Positions 1 through 9,181 are shown, numbered from the stretch's first letter. The stretch: DNA of 64,000 nt from Paenibacillus periandrae (GCF_022458865.1 NZ_JAJNMU010000007.1:124001-188000), one strand, 5' to 3'. Numbers and translations are program-made. Notes: a model not told the origin generated them from the sequence alone.

Positions 1-3000
1 ACTAAAAGTCGGATCAGTTGTCCCTTTGTAATAAAGTGTGACAGAATCTGCATTTTTAGCTGCAGCAGTAAAGGAAACATCGATTCCGATATAAGCTTTG
101 GTTAATGGTGTATGAGTAAACTGCAATTCTCCTTTTATATCGGCAGCCGACCGTGGAAGCACATAATATCCGCTTGTAAAAGGAGATACACTTTTGGATT
201 GACCGACGATACCCATAAAAGTATAACTATCGCCTTGCTCTATCGCTCCTTTACTTACATCAATACCGGAAGTTCCCAATATACGTATAATAGATAAATT
301 TCCTGCATCATCAGAGATGGATATGTCATAATCCGGGCCAGAAGCAGGTATGTTCGTCACTGTTCCTGAGATCTTGACCAGTTTGCCCTCCAGCGGTTCC
401 GCTGTCGCATAGCTGCTCAACGACTTCAATTCGATTGCTTGAGGAGCAGGCGTCTGATCCGGGCCCACATAAGTAATAGTTGTCGGAACAAATCGAGTCG
501 TCCCGGCCGTAAAAACTACTCGCCCATCAATTTTGAATTTGTTACCAGCCTGGATTGCAGCCGTAGGGGCTTTGCCGTCAACAATGTTAATACCGCCAGT
601 GGCGTCCTGCATATAGAAATTGGTCTTTTCGTTGCCAAGGGCATTGTTGTTCGAAGTGGCAACACCTTCTATGGTGGCGGTATATCCCAGATTGATAGGA
701 AAACCATTTGCATCATTCGCTCGTAGTTGATCAATAGGGGTAATTCCACTTGGATAGCCCGTTACATTGACTCGGGCATAATTGCTTTCCATAGATATCA
801 GTTCAGATGAATCCGTATGAGTCACATATACCGACTGACTGCTGCCAGGATCAGAAAAGCTCAGTGTAAATGACCCATTGGCAGACGCAGTTGCTTGTTG
901 AACGTAGGAAACAGTACCACCATTGTACAAGTATGCTTTAACTGTAGCTGATGATGGAACAGCGTTGGCTGCTCCTGTGACAGAAGCTGTTCCGCCAGCT
1001 TGGGCAAACGTTATTTTACTTGAGTCCGGAGAAAGCATAAACTTCGAGTTGTGGATGACGACTTCATCAGGCTTGGAAGGACTGGATGGGGCGTTCATCA
1101 CAAAATCTTTGGATGGGTCTTTCGTAAACCATCCATTGCCCATGCCAAATGCAATTCTCGGATCGGAACCAGTATTGGTTTTACGCAGCAGCACCCCGCC
1201 TCCGACACCAGAGCTAAAGAAAGGAGAGCCCCAATGATCCGTTTTCGTTGCAAAGCTGGTTGTAGACCCATTACCGTAAGCTACTATATCAATAGCTTTG
1301 GGGTCATCCTGGCTGCTTAACCCGTTTACTGCATTAGCAAGGGTAAGTATGCCTCCCGCAGAACCGCTGGGATTAATCGTGGTCGTTTGATCCACATTTA
1401 CAGGAAGAGCCGCGCCGGTAGCACCCGTGTTGCCCGCTACGAGATAGTAGCCATGAGCCTTGATCGTACCGGTCAGCTTCGTTCCTGCACCAAAGCTGGT
1501 TCCTGTTGCCGAGGTATAAATGAGGGCCCATTCATTGTTGAAATTAATATCCTGATTTGTCGTATTGTACAGCTCAAAAAACTTCGTTTTGTAGAAAGCT
1601 CCGCTATTGCCGCCGTTAACGTAAAGCTGACTCAATACAACGTCTCCAGGTGAATAAGTTGCACCAGGAAAGGATAAATTAATTGTCGCTTTATCGCTCT
1701 CTAGCTTGCCAGTTTCTTTGGCTGCTACGAATACGGAAGTTTTGCTCCCAGGGTTAGAGACGGTTAGACTAAACGAACCGTTGGCAGTCGCAGTTGCTGT
1801 ACCTGCCACTGAATTATCGTCCCAATATACAGAGATTGGTGCATTATTCGCAGCCGCTCCAGCAGTACCAATCACCGATGTGGAATTCGTAAATGTGATC
1901 TTACTGGCATCCGGCTTCGCCGTTTTGGGAATGGATACGCTCACTTTGTCGCTTTCATCTCTGCCGCTTGCCGTCGCTGTCACTAATGCCGATGTGTTGT
2001 GAGCAGCGTTGCTGATTGTCATGTTGAATGAACCATCATTTTGGGCAGTCGTTGTTCCTGCAGGTGTATTATCCGGTAAATAGGCTTTAACCGCAGCAAG
2101 GCCATATACGGCTCCTGCAACACCTTTAATCGTTGTAAAATCATCATTAAACGTAATTTTACTTACATCCGGGTTTGTCGTTTTGGGAATAGCCCCAAAA
2201 TCAACAGAAACCTTATTGCTTTCGGTTTTCCCGCTTTCCAGAGAAGTGATATACACCTTACGCTCTGAATTGGGATTATTAATTGTAATATTGAAAGCAC
2301 CGTTAATGTCCGCTGTGCCCGTACCTGCCACCGAGTTATCGGCGAAGTACACCTTAACGCCAGCTCCGCCATAAACAGCCCCGCTAACACTCGAAACGTG
2401 TGTCAACGTATCAAAAATGATTTTATTCGCATCAGGGGCGACGCTTTGGCTCTGGCCTAATTTCACACCATTAATGACAATGTCAGCAATTCTGCTGTTA
2501 CCTCCACTCGCAGTTGCTGTACCGCTGCTAATAGGTTCCGTTGTATAATTAACCCATCGAATATAGACATTTGTCTTATCATCCACTGCACTCGGTAATG
2601 CAAGATTGTCTGGACCAAGTGCAAGATTTGCAGTATGCACAAATGACCCATCTTTAACATCCGTAAATGTAGTGCCATCTGTACTGTATTGAATCTTAAA
2701 ATCTTTTGGACCTGTTGAAGTACCGTAATGCTTAGAGGAAAGAGTTAGTTGTGAGTATCCTTTTGTGCTGATTTGCGCCTGCCAATAGCCTCCTGCTACT
2801 TGCCAGCCACTGGTATATACTGTAGCGTTTGAAGCCGTATAACTTAGACTGCGATTACCGCTTATTGAAAATATCCCATTGGACAAGTTAGCGTCCGTAC
2901 CACTTGTTGCAGGGATTGCTACAGGGCTCGTAGCTGCTGCTGAAAAGGTCCACCCCGCCACAATCTCTGTTGCAGCATGCGCCTTCTGAACAAGAGCATT

Positions 3001-3081
3001 CGGAAAAATCGTCGTTACCATCATCAGAATAATCAACGCAAGGCTATACCATCTTTTATTTTTGTTAATAAAACGTGACAC
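1..3081 (-). CDS. Large secreted multidomain surface protein (Ig-like repeats, lamin-tail domain, OB-fold), 3' end outside window
   Basis: The frame is open from a GTG at 3081 to the left edge (1027 codons seen), so the C-terminus is missing. The GTG start is chosen because GGAGGTG lies 6 nt upstream; an ATG at 3096 overlaps that ribosome site. Residues 1-36 form a signal peptide with a long hydrophobic core ending near AHA-A. A jelly-roll-like region follows. Three Ig-like repeats lie at about residues 220-465 and a fourth at about 677-764, each opening with a PD.(S/N)KI.F motif. A lamin-tail (LTD)-like domain (about 480-615, with FELYNTT and YYLVAGNTG) separates them. An OB-fold of the YhcR nuclease type (about 797-870, with FYMQDATGGINI) comes after the fourth. 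In known families this order often precedes a metallophosphatase or nuclease domain, which would lie beyond the edge. That enzymatic role is inference; the extracellular location is well supported. Confidence 0.85.
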   Translation of the reverse strand, partial: MSRFINKNKRWYSLALIILMMVTTIFPNALVQKAHAATEIVAGWTFSAAATSPVAIPATSGTDANLSNGIFSISGNRSLSYTASNATVYTSGWQVAGGYWQAQISTKGYSQLTLSSKHYGTSTGPKDFKIQYSTDGTTFTDVKDGSFVHTANLALGPDNLALPSAVDDKTNVYIRWVNYTTEPISSGTATASGGNSRIADIVINGVKLGQSQSVAPDANKIIFDTLTHVSSVSGAVYGGAGVKVYFADNSVAGTGTADINGAFNITINNPNSERKVYITSLESGKTESNKVSVDFGAIPKTTNPDVSKITFNDDFTTIKGVAGAVYGLAAVKAYLPDNTPAGTTTAQNDGSFNMTISNAAHNTSALVTATASGRDESDKVSVSIPKTAKPDASKITFTNSTSVIGTAGAAANNAPISVYWDDNSVAGTATATANGSFSLTVSNPGSKTSVFVAAKETGKLESDKATINLSFPGATYSPGDVVLSQLYVNGGNSGAFYKTKFFELYNTTNQDINFNNEWALIYTSATGTSFGAGTKLTGTIKAHGYYLVAGNTGATGAALPVNVDQTTTINPSGSAGGILTLANAVNGLSSQDDPKAIDIVAYGNGSTTSFATKTDHWGSPFFSSGVGGGVLLRKTNTGSDPRIAFGMGNGWFTKDPSKDFVMNAPSSPSKPDEVVIHNSKFMLSPDSSKITFAQAGGTASVTGAANAVPSSATVKAYLYNGGTVSYVQQATASANGSFTLSFSDPGSSQSVYVTHTDSSELISMESNYARVNVTGYPSGITPIDQLRANDANGFPINLGYTATIEGVATSNNNALGNEKTNFYMQDATGGINIVDGKAPTAAIQAGNKFKIDGRVVFTAGTTRFVPTTITYVGPDQTPAPQAIELKSLSSYATAEPLEGKLVKISGTVTNIPASGPDYDISISDDAGNLSIIRILGTSGIDVSKGAIEQGDSYTFMGIVGQSKSVSPFTSGYYVLPRSAADIKGELQFTHTPLTKAYIGIDVSFTAAAKNADSVTLYYKGTTDPTFS

Positions 3082-3475
3082 TCTTTGCACCTCCATTAGC
3101 ATTAAAAAACAGAAAAACATGGATATACACATATCCATTTATTGGTAAATAATGGTTCAATATCCTAATATCATCGGCAAACATTGTGACTTAAATATTC
3201 ATTCATCCGTTATATCAACTTTACGATACGATTTTCCCCCTACTATTATCAATTGTCCTATCGCCAGAGCTGCTGCTTGTTCCTTTCTAAGAAGTGTTGT
3301 ACATGTCTGCCTCGACCAATATAACAGCCTTTTGTAAAAAGAATGTTCCGGCAGTGTTAAGATTTTTTATTATTCCGTTACGATCTGACAGGCTTTGGAA
3401 GCTATAGCAAAGTTGGCAAGCTTCGAAGCTATCAAAAGTATTCAGGCAGCATGTGGCCTGGATTTCTTATCCATT
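3082..3475. other. Intergenic region, no gene seen
   Basis: These 394 bases separate two minus-strand genes. They must contain the promoter of the large secreted protein and the 3' end of the cupredoxin-protein transcript. The only clear structure is the 8-bp inverted repeat at 3119-3138. A weak 5-bp stem (3443-3460) just after the stop at 3476 could be a poor terminator. No convincing open frame was found. Confidence 0.5.
3119..3138. repeat. Perfect inverted repeat upstream of the secreted-protein gene
   Basis: ATGGATAT, a 4-nt loop ACAC, then ATATCCAT. The repeat sits about 38 bp upstream of the GTG start at 3081, in the position of an operator or a 5'-UTR hairpin. It has no T-tract. Confidence 0.5.
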
Positions 3476-4351
3476 TCACTTACTTTTTGGGGCTACTGTA
3501 AAACTGCCTTTGAATTCTCCCGAGCCCAACATAAACTCATATTTCCCTGGTTGGGGGTCATCCAAGAGAAATGCATTTTTACCGTTTTTTAATAGGGTAT
3601 CGATCTTTAAATCCTTGGAAACCAGCTTCAAGCCGCTGCTTGTGTTTGAATTCACATTAAAAATCACCTTGATCATCGTATTCGCCTTAAATTCGGTATT
3701 TTTTGGATTGAAGCCGGAAGCGGTCACCTCAATCGTTGCTATTTGAAGATCATTCTCTTCATCCATTGCGGTAAGTTGTGTTTCTTTTTGTCCTATTTGT
3801 CCAAGCGCAATTGTATTGGTGTTCAATGTGACGACAGCGAGCATAACGAAAACTGCCGAAGCGAGAAGAAGGGTTGGGAAGTAAGAAGAGGAACGAGCTG
3901 TTCGGGTAGAGACAGCCTCCTTCGGCTGCACCTTATTTATTTGGCGATCAAACACACTCAACAGCAAATAGCTGCAAACGATATAACCCAAATCCGTAAT
4001 CATAATGGCATCGCTGGAGATAAAAATCATTCTGCCTGTAGCTATACCCAGGATAACCCCTATTATTCCGGACAATATGGCATTGATCCTGTCCAGCTTA
4101 CAGAAGGGTTGACCTGCAAGAAATCCAGCCAGAATGGCAAATAAACCACTCATGATGATGCTGGGAATGATCTGGTATTCCAAGGTTTGAACGGACAGAA
4201 TACCGATAAATCCGCTGGAGACGGCAACCATCACCATGAGGCTCAGCTTTCCGATTGGACTCTTGATGAATCCCTTGTAGCGATGTATGCGAAAAATGAA
4301 ATATCCGGTAATAAGAAGCACGATAAATAAACTTCCAACGCTAAGCAGCAA
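3476..4351 (-). CDS. Membrane protein with C-terminal cupredoxin-like domain
   Basis: 291 residues from a TTG start at 4351; GAGGTG lies 7 nt upstream. The N-terminal half holds about five hydrophobic segments (residues 1-140) and another lies near 160-180. From about 205 to the end is a cupredoxin-like beta-sandwich (TIEVTASGFNPKNTEFKANT... then GKYEFMLGSGEFKGSFTV), predicted to face the cell exterior. In true cupredoxins copper is held by two His, one Cys and often a Met. Here the Cys and His positions near the C-terminal loop are absent and only a Met is seen, so copper binding is doubtful. The gene is last in a four-gene minus-strand operon with two His-rich membrane proteins and a HupE-like protein, which suggests a metal-related role. 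Exact function unknown. Confidence 0.75.
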   Translation of the reverse strand: MLLSVGSLFIVLLITGYFIFRIHRYKGFIKSPIGKLSLMVMVAVSSGFIGILSVQTLEYQIIPSIIMSGLFAILAGFLAGQPFCKLDRINAILSGIIGVILGIATGRMIFISSDAIMITDLGYIVCSYLLLSVFDRQINKVQPKEAVSTRTARSSSYFPTLLLASAVFVMLAVVTLNTNTIALGQIGQKETQLTAMDEENDLQIATIEVTASGFNPKNTEFKANTMIKVIFNVNSNTSSGLKLVSKDLKIDTLLKNGKNAFLLDDPQPGKYEFMLGSGEFKGSFTVAPKSK

Positions 4352-4383
4352 AACAAAACACCTCTTTATTCGTTATGCGAACG

Positions 4384-5334
4384 TTATAGTTTTGAAGCAA
4401 AATTCCAATCGGGATAAACGTACGGAACACTTGGCTCTGCTGCCGGCTCCACTTTTTCCACTCTAATTTTGATTACAGTTTGTCCGTTGTACACGGTTTT
4501 CGCTATTTTTCCAGTAACCGTCACCCATGAATCGTTCTTAAAAGCACTGGAATCCGTCGCTTCCGCTATAATTCCATAAGGAGATATATCTGCTATACAA
4601 TGTGTCATACCCATTCTGCCTACAATGAACTGATTGCCTTGCAAGCCTGCTTCCCTATATACAAATCCTTTGATTTGGATCTCTTTGTCCTGGAAATTGT
4701 CTGCAAAGGAGTTTAAAGCATGCAGCTTCTCAATAAACCACTCATCCTTCATCTCAATTAAAGGCTGCTTGTACACCACCATTCCCAGCCTTGCATAATC
4801 CCGATCATATACATTAGCTTTAAATAATTGCTTCAATGCCGGATCTTCGTTGCCTCCCAGCTCAACCAGCTCTCCTCCTGCCTGATTGCCGCGAGCCGTA
4901 TAACCGCCCAAATTCATCCCTTTTTTATCAACCAGAGAGCTCGCAATCGCTTTATTGGGCAAGCACGCTCCTAGCACAAGCGGTATAATAAACAACCCGT
5001 AAATAACTACACTTTTCCATAAGGGCGCATCCATTTCATGGGTATGGTGATGCCCGAAAGCATGGTCATGTGAATGGCCCGTGGCCTGATGATCGTGACC
5101 GCATGCACAAGGAATCACTTGCTGCTTCAAGGAAAGAAAAGCGATATAAAATTGAAAACCCGCTGTAATAAAGAGCACTATATCTGCTAATTTCACATAT
5201 ATAACAATTTGCGGAACGATAAATTGAAGAATATCACCCGACAATAACAAGAACGCGGTATATACTGCGAATCCGGTTAAAATCGCTGCTCTCATGAAAT
5301 GATGAACACTGGCAGAGCTGATTTTTATACGCAT
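4384..5334 (-). CDS. TIGR03943/YcgQ-like membrane protein, partner of COG0701 permease
   Basis: 316 residues; AAGGAAGG lies 7 nt before the ATG. Two or three transmembrane segments occupy residues 12-70 and 108-128. Between them is a metal-binding-looking loop, CACGHDHQATGHSHDHAFGH, with a Cys pair and many His. The soluble C-terminal half (about 140-316) matches the TIGR03943/DUF1980 family, whose members nearly always sit next to a COG0701 (UPF0718) permease, as in B. subtilis ycgQ-ycgR. The same arrangement is seen here. In several bacteria these pairs have been linked to zinc-responsive regulation, but no Zur-type box was found here. Metal handling is therefore inference from the His-rich loops and context. 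The family name putative repressor in databases is not supported by any DNA-binding motif. Confidence 0.8.
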   Translation of the reverse strand: MRIKISSASVHHFMRAAILTGFAVYTAFLLLSGDILQFIVPQIVIYVKLADIVLFITAGFQFYIAFLSLKQQVIPCACGHDHQATGHSHDHAFGHHHTHEMDAPLWKSVVIYGLFIIPLVLGACLPNKAIASSLVDKKGMNLGGYTARGNQAGGELVELGGNEDPALKQLFKANVYDRDYARLGMVVYKQPLIEMKDEWFIEKLHALNSFADNFQDKEIQIKGFVYREAGLQGNQFIVGRMGMTHCIADISPYGIIAEATDSSAFKNDSWVTVTGKIAKTVYNGQTVIKIRVEKVEPAAEPSVPYVYPDWNFASKL

Positions 5335-5370
5335 ATATGAACCTTCCTTACTTGGCTTAATGGAATTAAC

Positions 5371-6489
5371 TTAATTGAACATCCAATGCAGCGCCAATGT
5401 GCTGGCAAAAACAAATACAAATACTAGAGAACCGAGCAGTACGACGAACCTTGTTTTAAAAACCGCCAGCATCATAAGAAGCCCTTTTAAATTCAACATG
5501 GGGCCAAACACCATAAAGCCGACCAGGGAGCTATTCGAAAATGTCGTTTGAAAAGATTGTGCAACGAAAGCGTCTGCTGTTGAACAAAGCGATAAAATAA
5601 AACCAAGCCCCATCATGATTAAGCTGGAGCTAACCATATTATTCCCCATCGATGCTAAGCCGTTTTGTGAAATAAAGACCTGCAGCAGCCCAACCAGCAT
5701 GGAACCGAACACCAGGTATTTGCCCATCTCAAAAAATTCACTCACGGTGTGACTCATAACCTCCATAAGCTTGTTTCCTGCAGACGGACTATGACTATGA
5801 TCATGGTCGTGATTATGATTATGGCTATGATCATGGTTATGGTTGTGGCCGTCATCGAAATGGCGCTGCGCTGCATGCTCCTTATTTCCGGATTCCCGGT
5901 CTTGTCCGCTTTTGATCGGCAGCGATTCCTTCAATTGATTCGGATTGACAAACCGATAAATAATAAGGCCTACGATGAGCGCTACGACAACCGCTACTCC
6001 CATGCGGCTATAGGCTACTACCGGTTGGCTGCGGAATGCCGTTAAGGTTGATAAAAAAACGATGGGGTTCAATATCGGTCCTACCAATATAAATGTGGAG
6101 GCTACGTACAAGGGCATCCCTTTTTTAATTAAATTACGGATCGCTGGGACCATGCCGCACTCACATATAGGAAAAATAATTCCCAATACGCCTGCGGTCA
6201 GGATACCCAGAAACGGATTTCTCGGAATTAATCGCCTGATGGTCTGTTCCGATACAAATACCTGCAGAATGGCTGAAACAAACACTCCTATTAAAATAAA
6301 CGGCAGGGCCTCGATAATAATGCTAATCAGCATCATTTTAAAAACCTGCAGCTTGGGATTGCTTAATACAGCTCCAAAATCCTGACCAGTGAACAGATAC
6401 AAAATCAACACAATAATCAGACAGACAATGACCAGCAGATTGCTGTTCGATGGTATAACCTTACCCTTATGCGTAGTTGTGCTTCGCAA
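5371..6489 (-). CDS. COG0701 (UPF0718/YcgR-like) permease with His-rich cytoplasmic loop
   Basis: The open frame could begin at 6624, but that would overlap the upstream gene by about 120 nt. AAGAAGG followed by 7 nt precedes a TTG at 6489, and this ribosome site overlaps the upstream TAG stop, so TTG 6489 is chosen (372 residues). The protein has about eight membrane segments in two halves. Family signatures include PICECGMVPAIRNLIKKGMP and GPILNPIVFLSTL in the first half and GFILSLCSTADAFVAQSF in the second. Between the halves lies a loop of His-Asn/His-Asp repeats (HNHNHDHSHNHNHDHDHSHS), typical of metal transporters or metal-buffering loops. It is probably translated together with its YcgQ-like partner downstream. 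The substrate is not established for the family. Confidence 0.85.
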   Translation of the reverse strand: MRSTTTHKGKVIPSNSNLLVIVCLIIVLILYLFTGQDFGAVLSNPKLQVFKMMLISIIIEALPFILIGVFVSAILQVFVSEQTIRRLIPRNPFLGILTAGVLGIIFPICECGMVPAIRNLIKKGMPLYVASTFILVGPILNPIVFLSTLTAFRSQPVVAYSRMGVAVVVALIVGLIIYRFVNPNQLKESLPIKSGQDRESGNKEHAAQRHFDDGHNHNHDHSHNHNHDHDHSHSPSAGNKLMEVMSHTVSEFFEMGKYLVFGSMLVGLLQVFISQNGLASMGNNMVSSSLIMMGLGFILSLCSTADAFVAQSFQTTFSNSSLVGFMVFGPMLNLKGLLMMLAVFKTRFVVLLGSLVFVFVFASTLALHWMFN

Positions 6490-6503
6490 GATTTCGCCTT
6501 CTT

Positions 6504-7727
6504 CTATGTTAATATTCTTTCTGCCAACCAGAATCCGCCTAATATAAAGGCAAGCGAAGATACAGCGATAACTGCTCTTCTGGAATGGTTCCATTGTTGT
6601 AATTGGGCAAGCAAAGGTAAACATATAACGACTATTAATAGCTGTACGACTTCGATTCCAATGTTAAAACTGGCCAAATCGATTGCCAGCTCGCTTGTAG
6701 GTATATTCATCTCCTGGAGAATGTCAGCGAAGCCCATTCCATGAATCAAACCGAACAGGAAGGTCAAGATCCAACGGTTGTTCACATCTTTGCGGAAAAT
6801 ATTTTCCAGAGCGACATAACATATACTGAATGCAATCGCAGGCTCGACAATTTGAGGCGATACATGAAGCCAGCCTACAACCGATAACGTCAAGGTCAGG
6901 CTATGGGCTATCGTAAAGGCGGTTATGACTCCGGCAAATTTTTTGAAGCTTTGTCTGGCAATTAGAAGCGCAAGCAAAAACAATAAATGGTCATAGCCTG
7001 TAAGAATGTGATTGATGCCAAGCTTAAAAAACGATAGCCACCCTGTGGTCATATCGGTTTCGTTCATCGCCGTATTTTGTGACTGCGGGTCCGTCTCAGC
7101 CTGTGAAGCCTCCTGTGTCTTGGGGTTATCTGATGACAAGCCCGCGTACGCACTCTCAGATAACATCATGGACCACATTCGATTTTTGCCTGACAACGCC
7201 GAAGTGCTCTTTTGAGCTCCATAATTAATAGTTAACAGATTGACATAATTGGTTTTTGGGTCATTTTCGTATAAATGATCCGTCAATGTGATTGCCTGTG
7301 AGGCAGATACAGCTGGAAAGGTGACACTAAGAACGAGCTGTGTTGCTTCACCTAGACGATTAAGGGTAATTTGATTCACACGCAGCCACGTCTGCGGCTC
7401 GCCATTTATTTTTAAAATTACATTCTCCTTAATAACCGATTCAATCCGGCTTTGTACCGCTTTAAATTCTTCAGCATCCAGCATTCCGTTTTTGTTATCG
7501 TCGCCTTCAGTTAACTCGATAACCGACAATTCATCAATTACATAGGTCATTTCGGTTTGAGCTTTTGTAAATTGTAAAGTCGTGTAGCTTGCACTATATG
7601 CATGCGCTTGTACGGTTTGTGTGTTGGTAAAGCTCAGTACACAACAAACCAATATCAAGCACCACACCATATGCAGTCTACGATGTAACCATGAAGTGGG
7701 GGTTGATACAGCTTTCAGTCGATACAC
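6504..7727 (-). CDS. HupE/UreJ-family membrane protein with extracellular EF-hand domain
   Basis: The start is the GTG at 7727, preceded by GGAGGG at 6 nt; the frame stays open further upstream to 7769 without a better site. 407 residues. A hydrophobic stretch ending QAHA (residue 43) acts as signal peptide or first membrane segment. An extracellular region of about 190 residues follows and contains a textbook EF-hand loop (D76-D-N-K-N-G-M-L-D-A-E-E87), indicating calcium binding. The C-terminal half (about 220-407) is a HupE/UreJ_2 membrane domain with GINHILTGYDHLLFLLALLI, FTIAHSLTLTL and FGLIHGMGFA, rich in membrane-embedded His and Asp. HupE/UreJ proteins are implicated in nickel or cobalt uptake; many homologues are unassigned. 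First gene of the four-gene operon. Confidence 0.8.
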   Translation of the reverse strand: MYRLKAVSTPTSWLHRRLHMVWCLILVCCVLSFTNTQTVQAHAYSASYTTLQFTKAQTEMTYVIDELSVIELTEGDDNKNGMLDAEEFKAVQSRIESVIKENVILKINGEPQTWLRVNQITLNRLGEATQLVLSVTFPAVSASQAITLTDHLYENDPKTNYVNLLTINYGAQKSTSALSGKNRMWSMMLSESAYAGLSSDNPKTQEASQAETDPQSQNTAMNETDMTTGWLSFFKLGINHILTGYDHLLFLLALLIARQSFKKFAGVITAFTIAHSLTLTLSVVGWLHVSPQIVEPAIAFSICYVALENIFRKDVNNRWILTFLFGLIHGMGFADILQEMNIPTSELAIDLASFNIGIEVVQLLIVVICLPLLAQLQQWNHSRRAVIAVSSLAFILGGFWLAERILT

Positions 7728-7931
7728 AGATGTCCCTCCTAATTTTATACCTTTACGAGCATACAACATGCTAAGTATAACGACCTATTGTAAAAAGAAA
7801 GGCAAGTACAGATTAAATTTACGTAAAGTTTCCTGTGTGTCTGCCTTGCCAAATAAAAAAACAACAGTCGATTCCACGTTGACCAACGGGATTGACTGCT
7901 GCTTGAAACTTACTATCACAAAGACCATATG

Positions 7932-8501
7932 TCAAAAAAACTTCTTCGCCCCCTGCTCCGACTTTAAGATTTCCACAGCCTCACGAAACCGTAAGGAATG
8001 AACCACTTCCCGCTCCCGCAAAAATTTCAGACCGTCCTGCAGATCCACATCGTCCGTCATATCAATTAACCATTGGTAGGTAGCTCTCGCCTTTTCTTCC
8101 GCTGCAATATCCTCATAGAGATCGGCGATAGGATCACCTTTCGCCTGAATATAGGCTGCCGTCCAAGGCACTCCTGAAGCATTCGTATAAAATAAAGCCC
8201 GGTCATGGCTGACGTAGTAGTCATCAAGCCCGGCAACCTTGAGCTGTTCGATACTCAAGTCTTTCGTGAGCTTATAAACCATTGTGGCAATCATTTCCAG
8301 GTGCGCAAATTCCTCCGTAGATATATCTGTCAGAAGACCGATGATTTTATCCGGAATTGCATAACGCTGATTCATGTAGCGCAGCGCGGCGGCAAGCTCA
8401 CCATCCGCACCTCCATACTGCTCCAGCAGCAGCCTGGCCATCCGGGGATCGCATTTACTGACCCGTACCGGATACTGCAGCTTTTTCTCATAAACCCACA
8501 T
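7932..8501 (-). CDS. cotJC: Spore coat protein CotJC (manganese-catalase family)
   Basis: Starting at the ATG at 8501 (GAGAGGGG 9 nt upstream) gives MWVYEKKLQYPVRVSKCDPR and exactly 189 residues, the length of B. subtilis CotJC. The frame runs on to 8573 but that extension overlaps cotJB. The protein belongs to the dimanganese catalase/ferritin-like superfamily. Carboxylate and His ligands are visible in E..AHLE (near residue 65) and E..V..LRF near the C-terminus. CotJC is a component of the spore coat made in the mother cell. It is last in the cotJA-cotJB-cotJC operon, which is sigma-E controlled in B. subtilis. Confidence 0.95.
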   Translation of the reverse strand: MWVYEKKLQYPVRVSKCDPRMARLLLEQYGGADGELAAALRYMNQRYAIPDKIIGLLTDISTEEFAHLEMIATMVYKLTKDLSIEQLKVAGLDDYYVSHDRALFYTNASGVPWTAAYIQAKGDPIADLYEDIAAEEKARATYQWLIDMTDDVDLQDGLKFLREREVVHSLRFREAVEILKSEQGAKKFF

Positions 8502-8533
8502 GGCTGAGTCGCCCCTCTCGTCATATAAGCCGA

Positions 8534-8797
8534 TTAAACCTGCCAAGGCCATGGCGTATCGATCCACTGCCAAGGCTGTCGTGTAAAGCTTTGACCAAAG
8601 CTTTTGAGTGGGCCGAAATGTTGTTCAAAACGCCCTGCAAGATGCATTCTCTTTTGCGCAAATTGGTTATACTGTTGTATGGCCTGGGTATCCCGCGGAT
8701 GCGTATCCAAATATAAAGTGAGCTCCACCAACACAAAGTCAACCTCTTGAAGCTCCAACAGCATTGTATAGAATTGCTCCGGCATTGTATGTTCCAT
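8534..8797 (-). CDS. cotJB: Spore coat protein CotJB
   Basis: 87 residues from the ATG at 8797, with AAGGAG 9 nt upstream; this matches the usual CotJB length. The frame is open to an earlier ATG (8842) that lacks a ribosome site. The family signature is clear: LQEVDFVLVELTLYLDTHP and a Trp-rich C-terminus ending WQWIDTPWPWQV. It lies between cotJA and cotJC, 32 bases from the cotJC start. CotJB takes part in assembling the CotJ proteins into the spore coat. Confidence 0.95.
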   Translation of the reverse strand: MEHTMPEQFYTMLLELQEVDFVLVELTLYLDTHPRDTQAIQQYNQFAQKRMHLAGRFEQHFGPLKSFGQSFTRQPWQWIDTPWPWQV

Positions 8798-8887
8798 AGC
8801 CTGCAGCTCCTTCAAAGTTTTGCTCAGCAAATGGGTCTTCACCCAAGTTTGCGGTGCTTTTATACAGCGGCTCTACGCGCAGCTTCA

Positions 8888-9088
8888 CTAGCATTTAGAC
8901 TCATAAGGACTAAAGAGTGCAGGCCATAATGTGCCATGCCTTAACGCTTCCTGTGGACTAAACTGGGGTAAATTCATCGGTTGAAATTGGATATATAATT
9001 GTGGTGGTGTTGAAAAAGTTTTCACTCGTATAGGCGGACACGGATCACAGGGACCTACATAGGGAAACCAGGCCTTTTCCTGATGCAT
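8888..9088 (-). CDS. cotJA: Spore coat associated protein CotJA
   Basis: The start is set at the second ATG (9088), because AAGGAGG is 7 nt before it but only 1 nt before the ATG at 9094. 66 residues, with the CotJA core PPQLYIQFQPMNLPQFSPQE and EALRHGTLWPALFSPY. The N-terminus carries a CDPCPP motif. First gene of cotJABC. In B. subtilis the CotJ proteins are made in the mother cell under sigma-E. Upstream there is a sequence loosely resembling a sigma-E -10 (TATACATAG near 9138-9146 on the minus strand), but it is too weak to annotate as a promoter. Confidence 0.93.
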   Translation of the reverse strand: MHQEKAWFPYVGPCDPCPPIRVKTFSTPPQLYIQFQPMNLPQFSPQEALRHGTLWPALFSPYESKC

Positions 9089-9181
9089 GATCATACCTCC
9101 TTCCCGGGTTCTAGTGGTGTGAACTCCTTATTCCTATGTATATAACCGTTTCCTGTCCATTATGAGTGCTTAATCAAAAAC

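Noticed and set aside
5749..6045. Plus-strand frame rich in Met opposite the His-rich loop
   Set aside because: It is produced by the repeated His codons read in reverse and has no independent support.
7741..7931. Zur box upstream of the HupE-like operon
   Set aside because: A palindrome TTTACGTAAA (7818-7827) is present, but it does not match the Bacillus Zur consensus, and its distance of about 90 bases from the start is large. It was not annotated as an operator.
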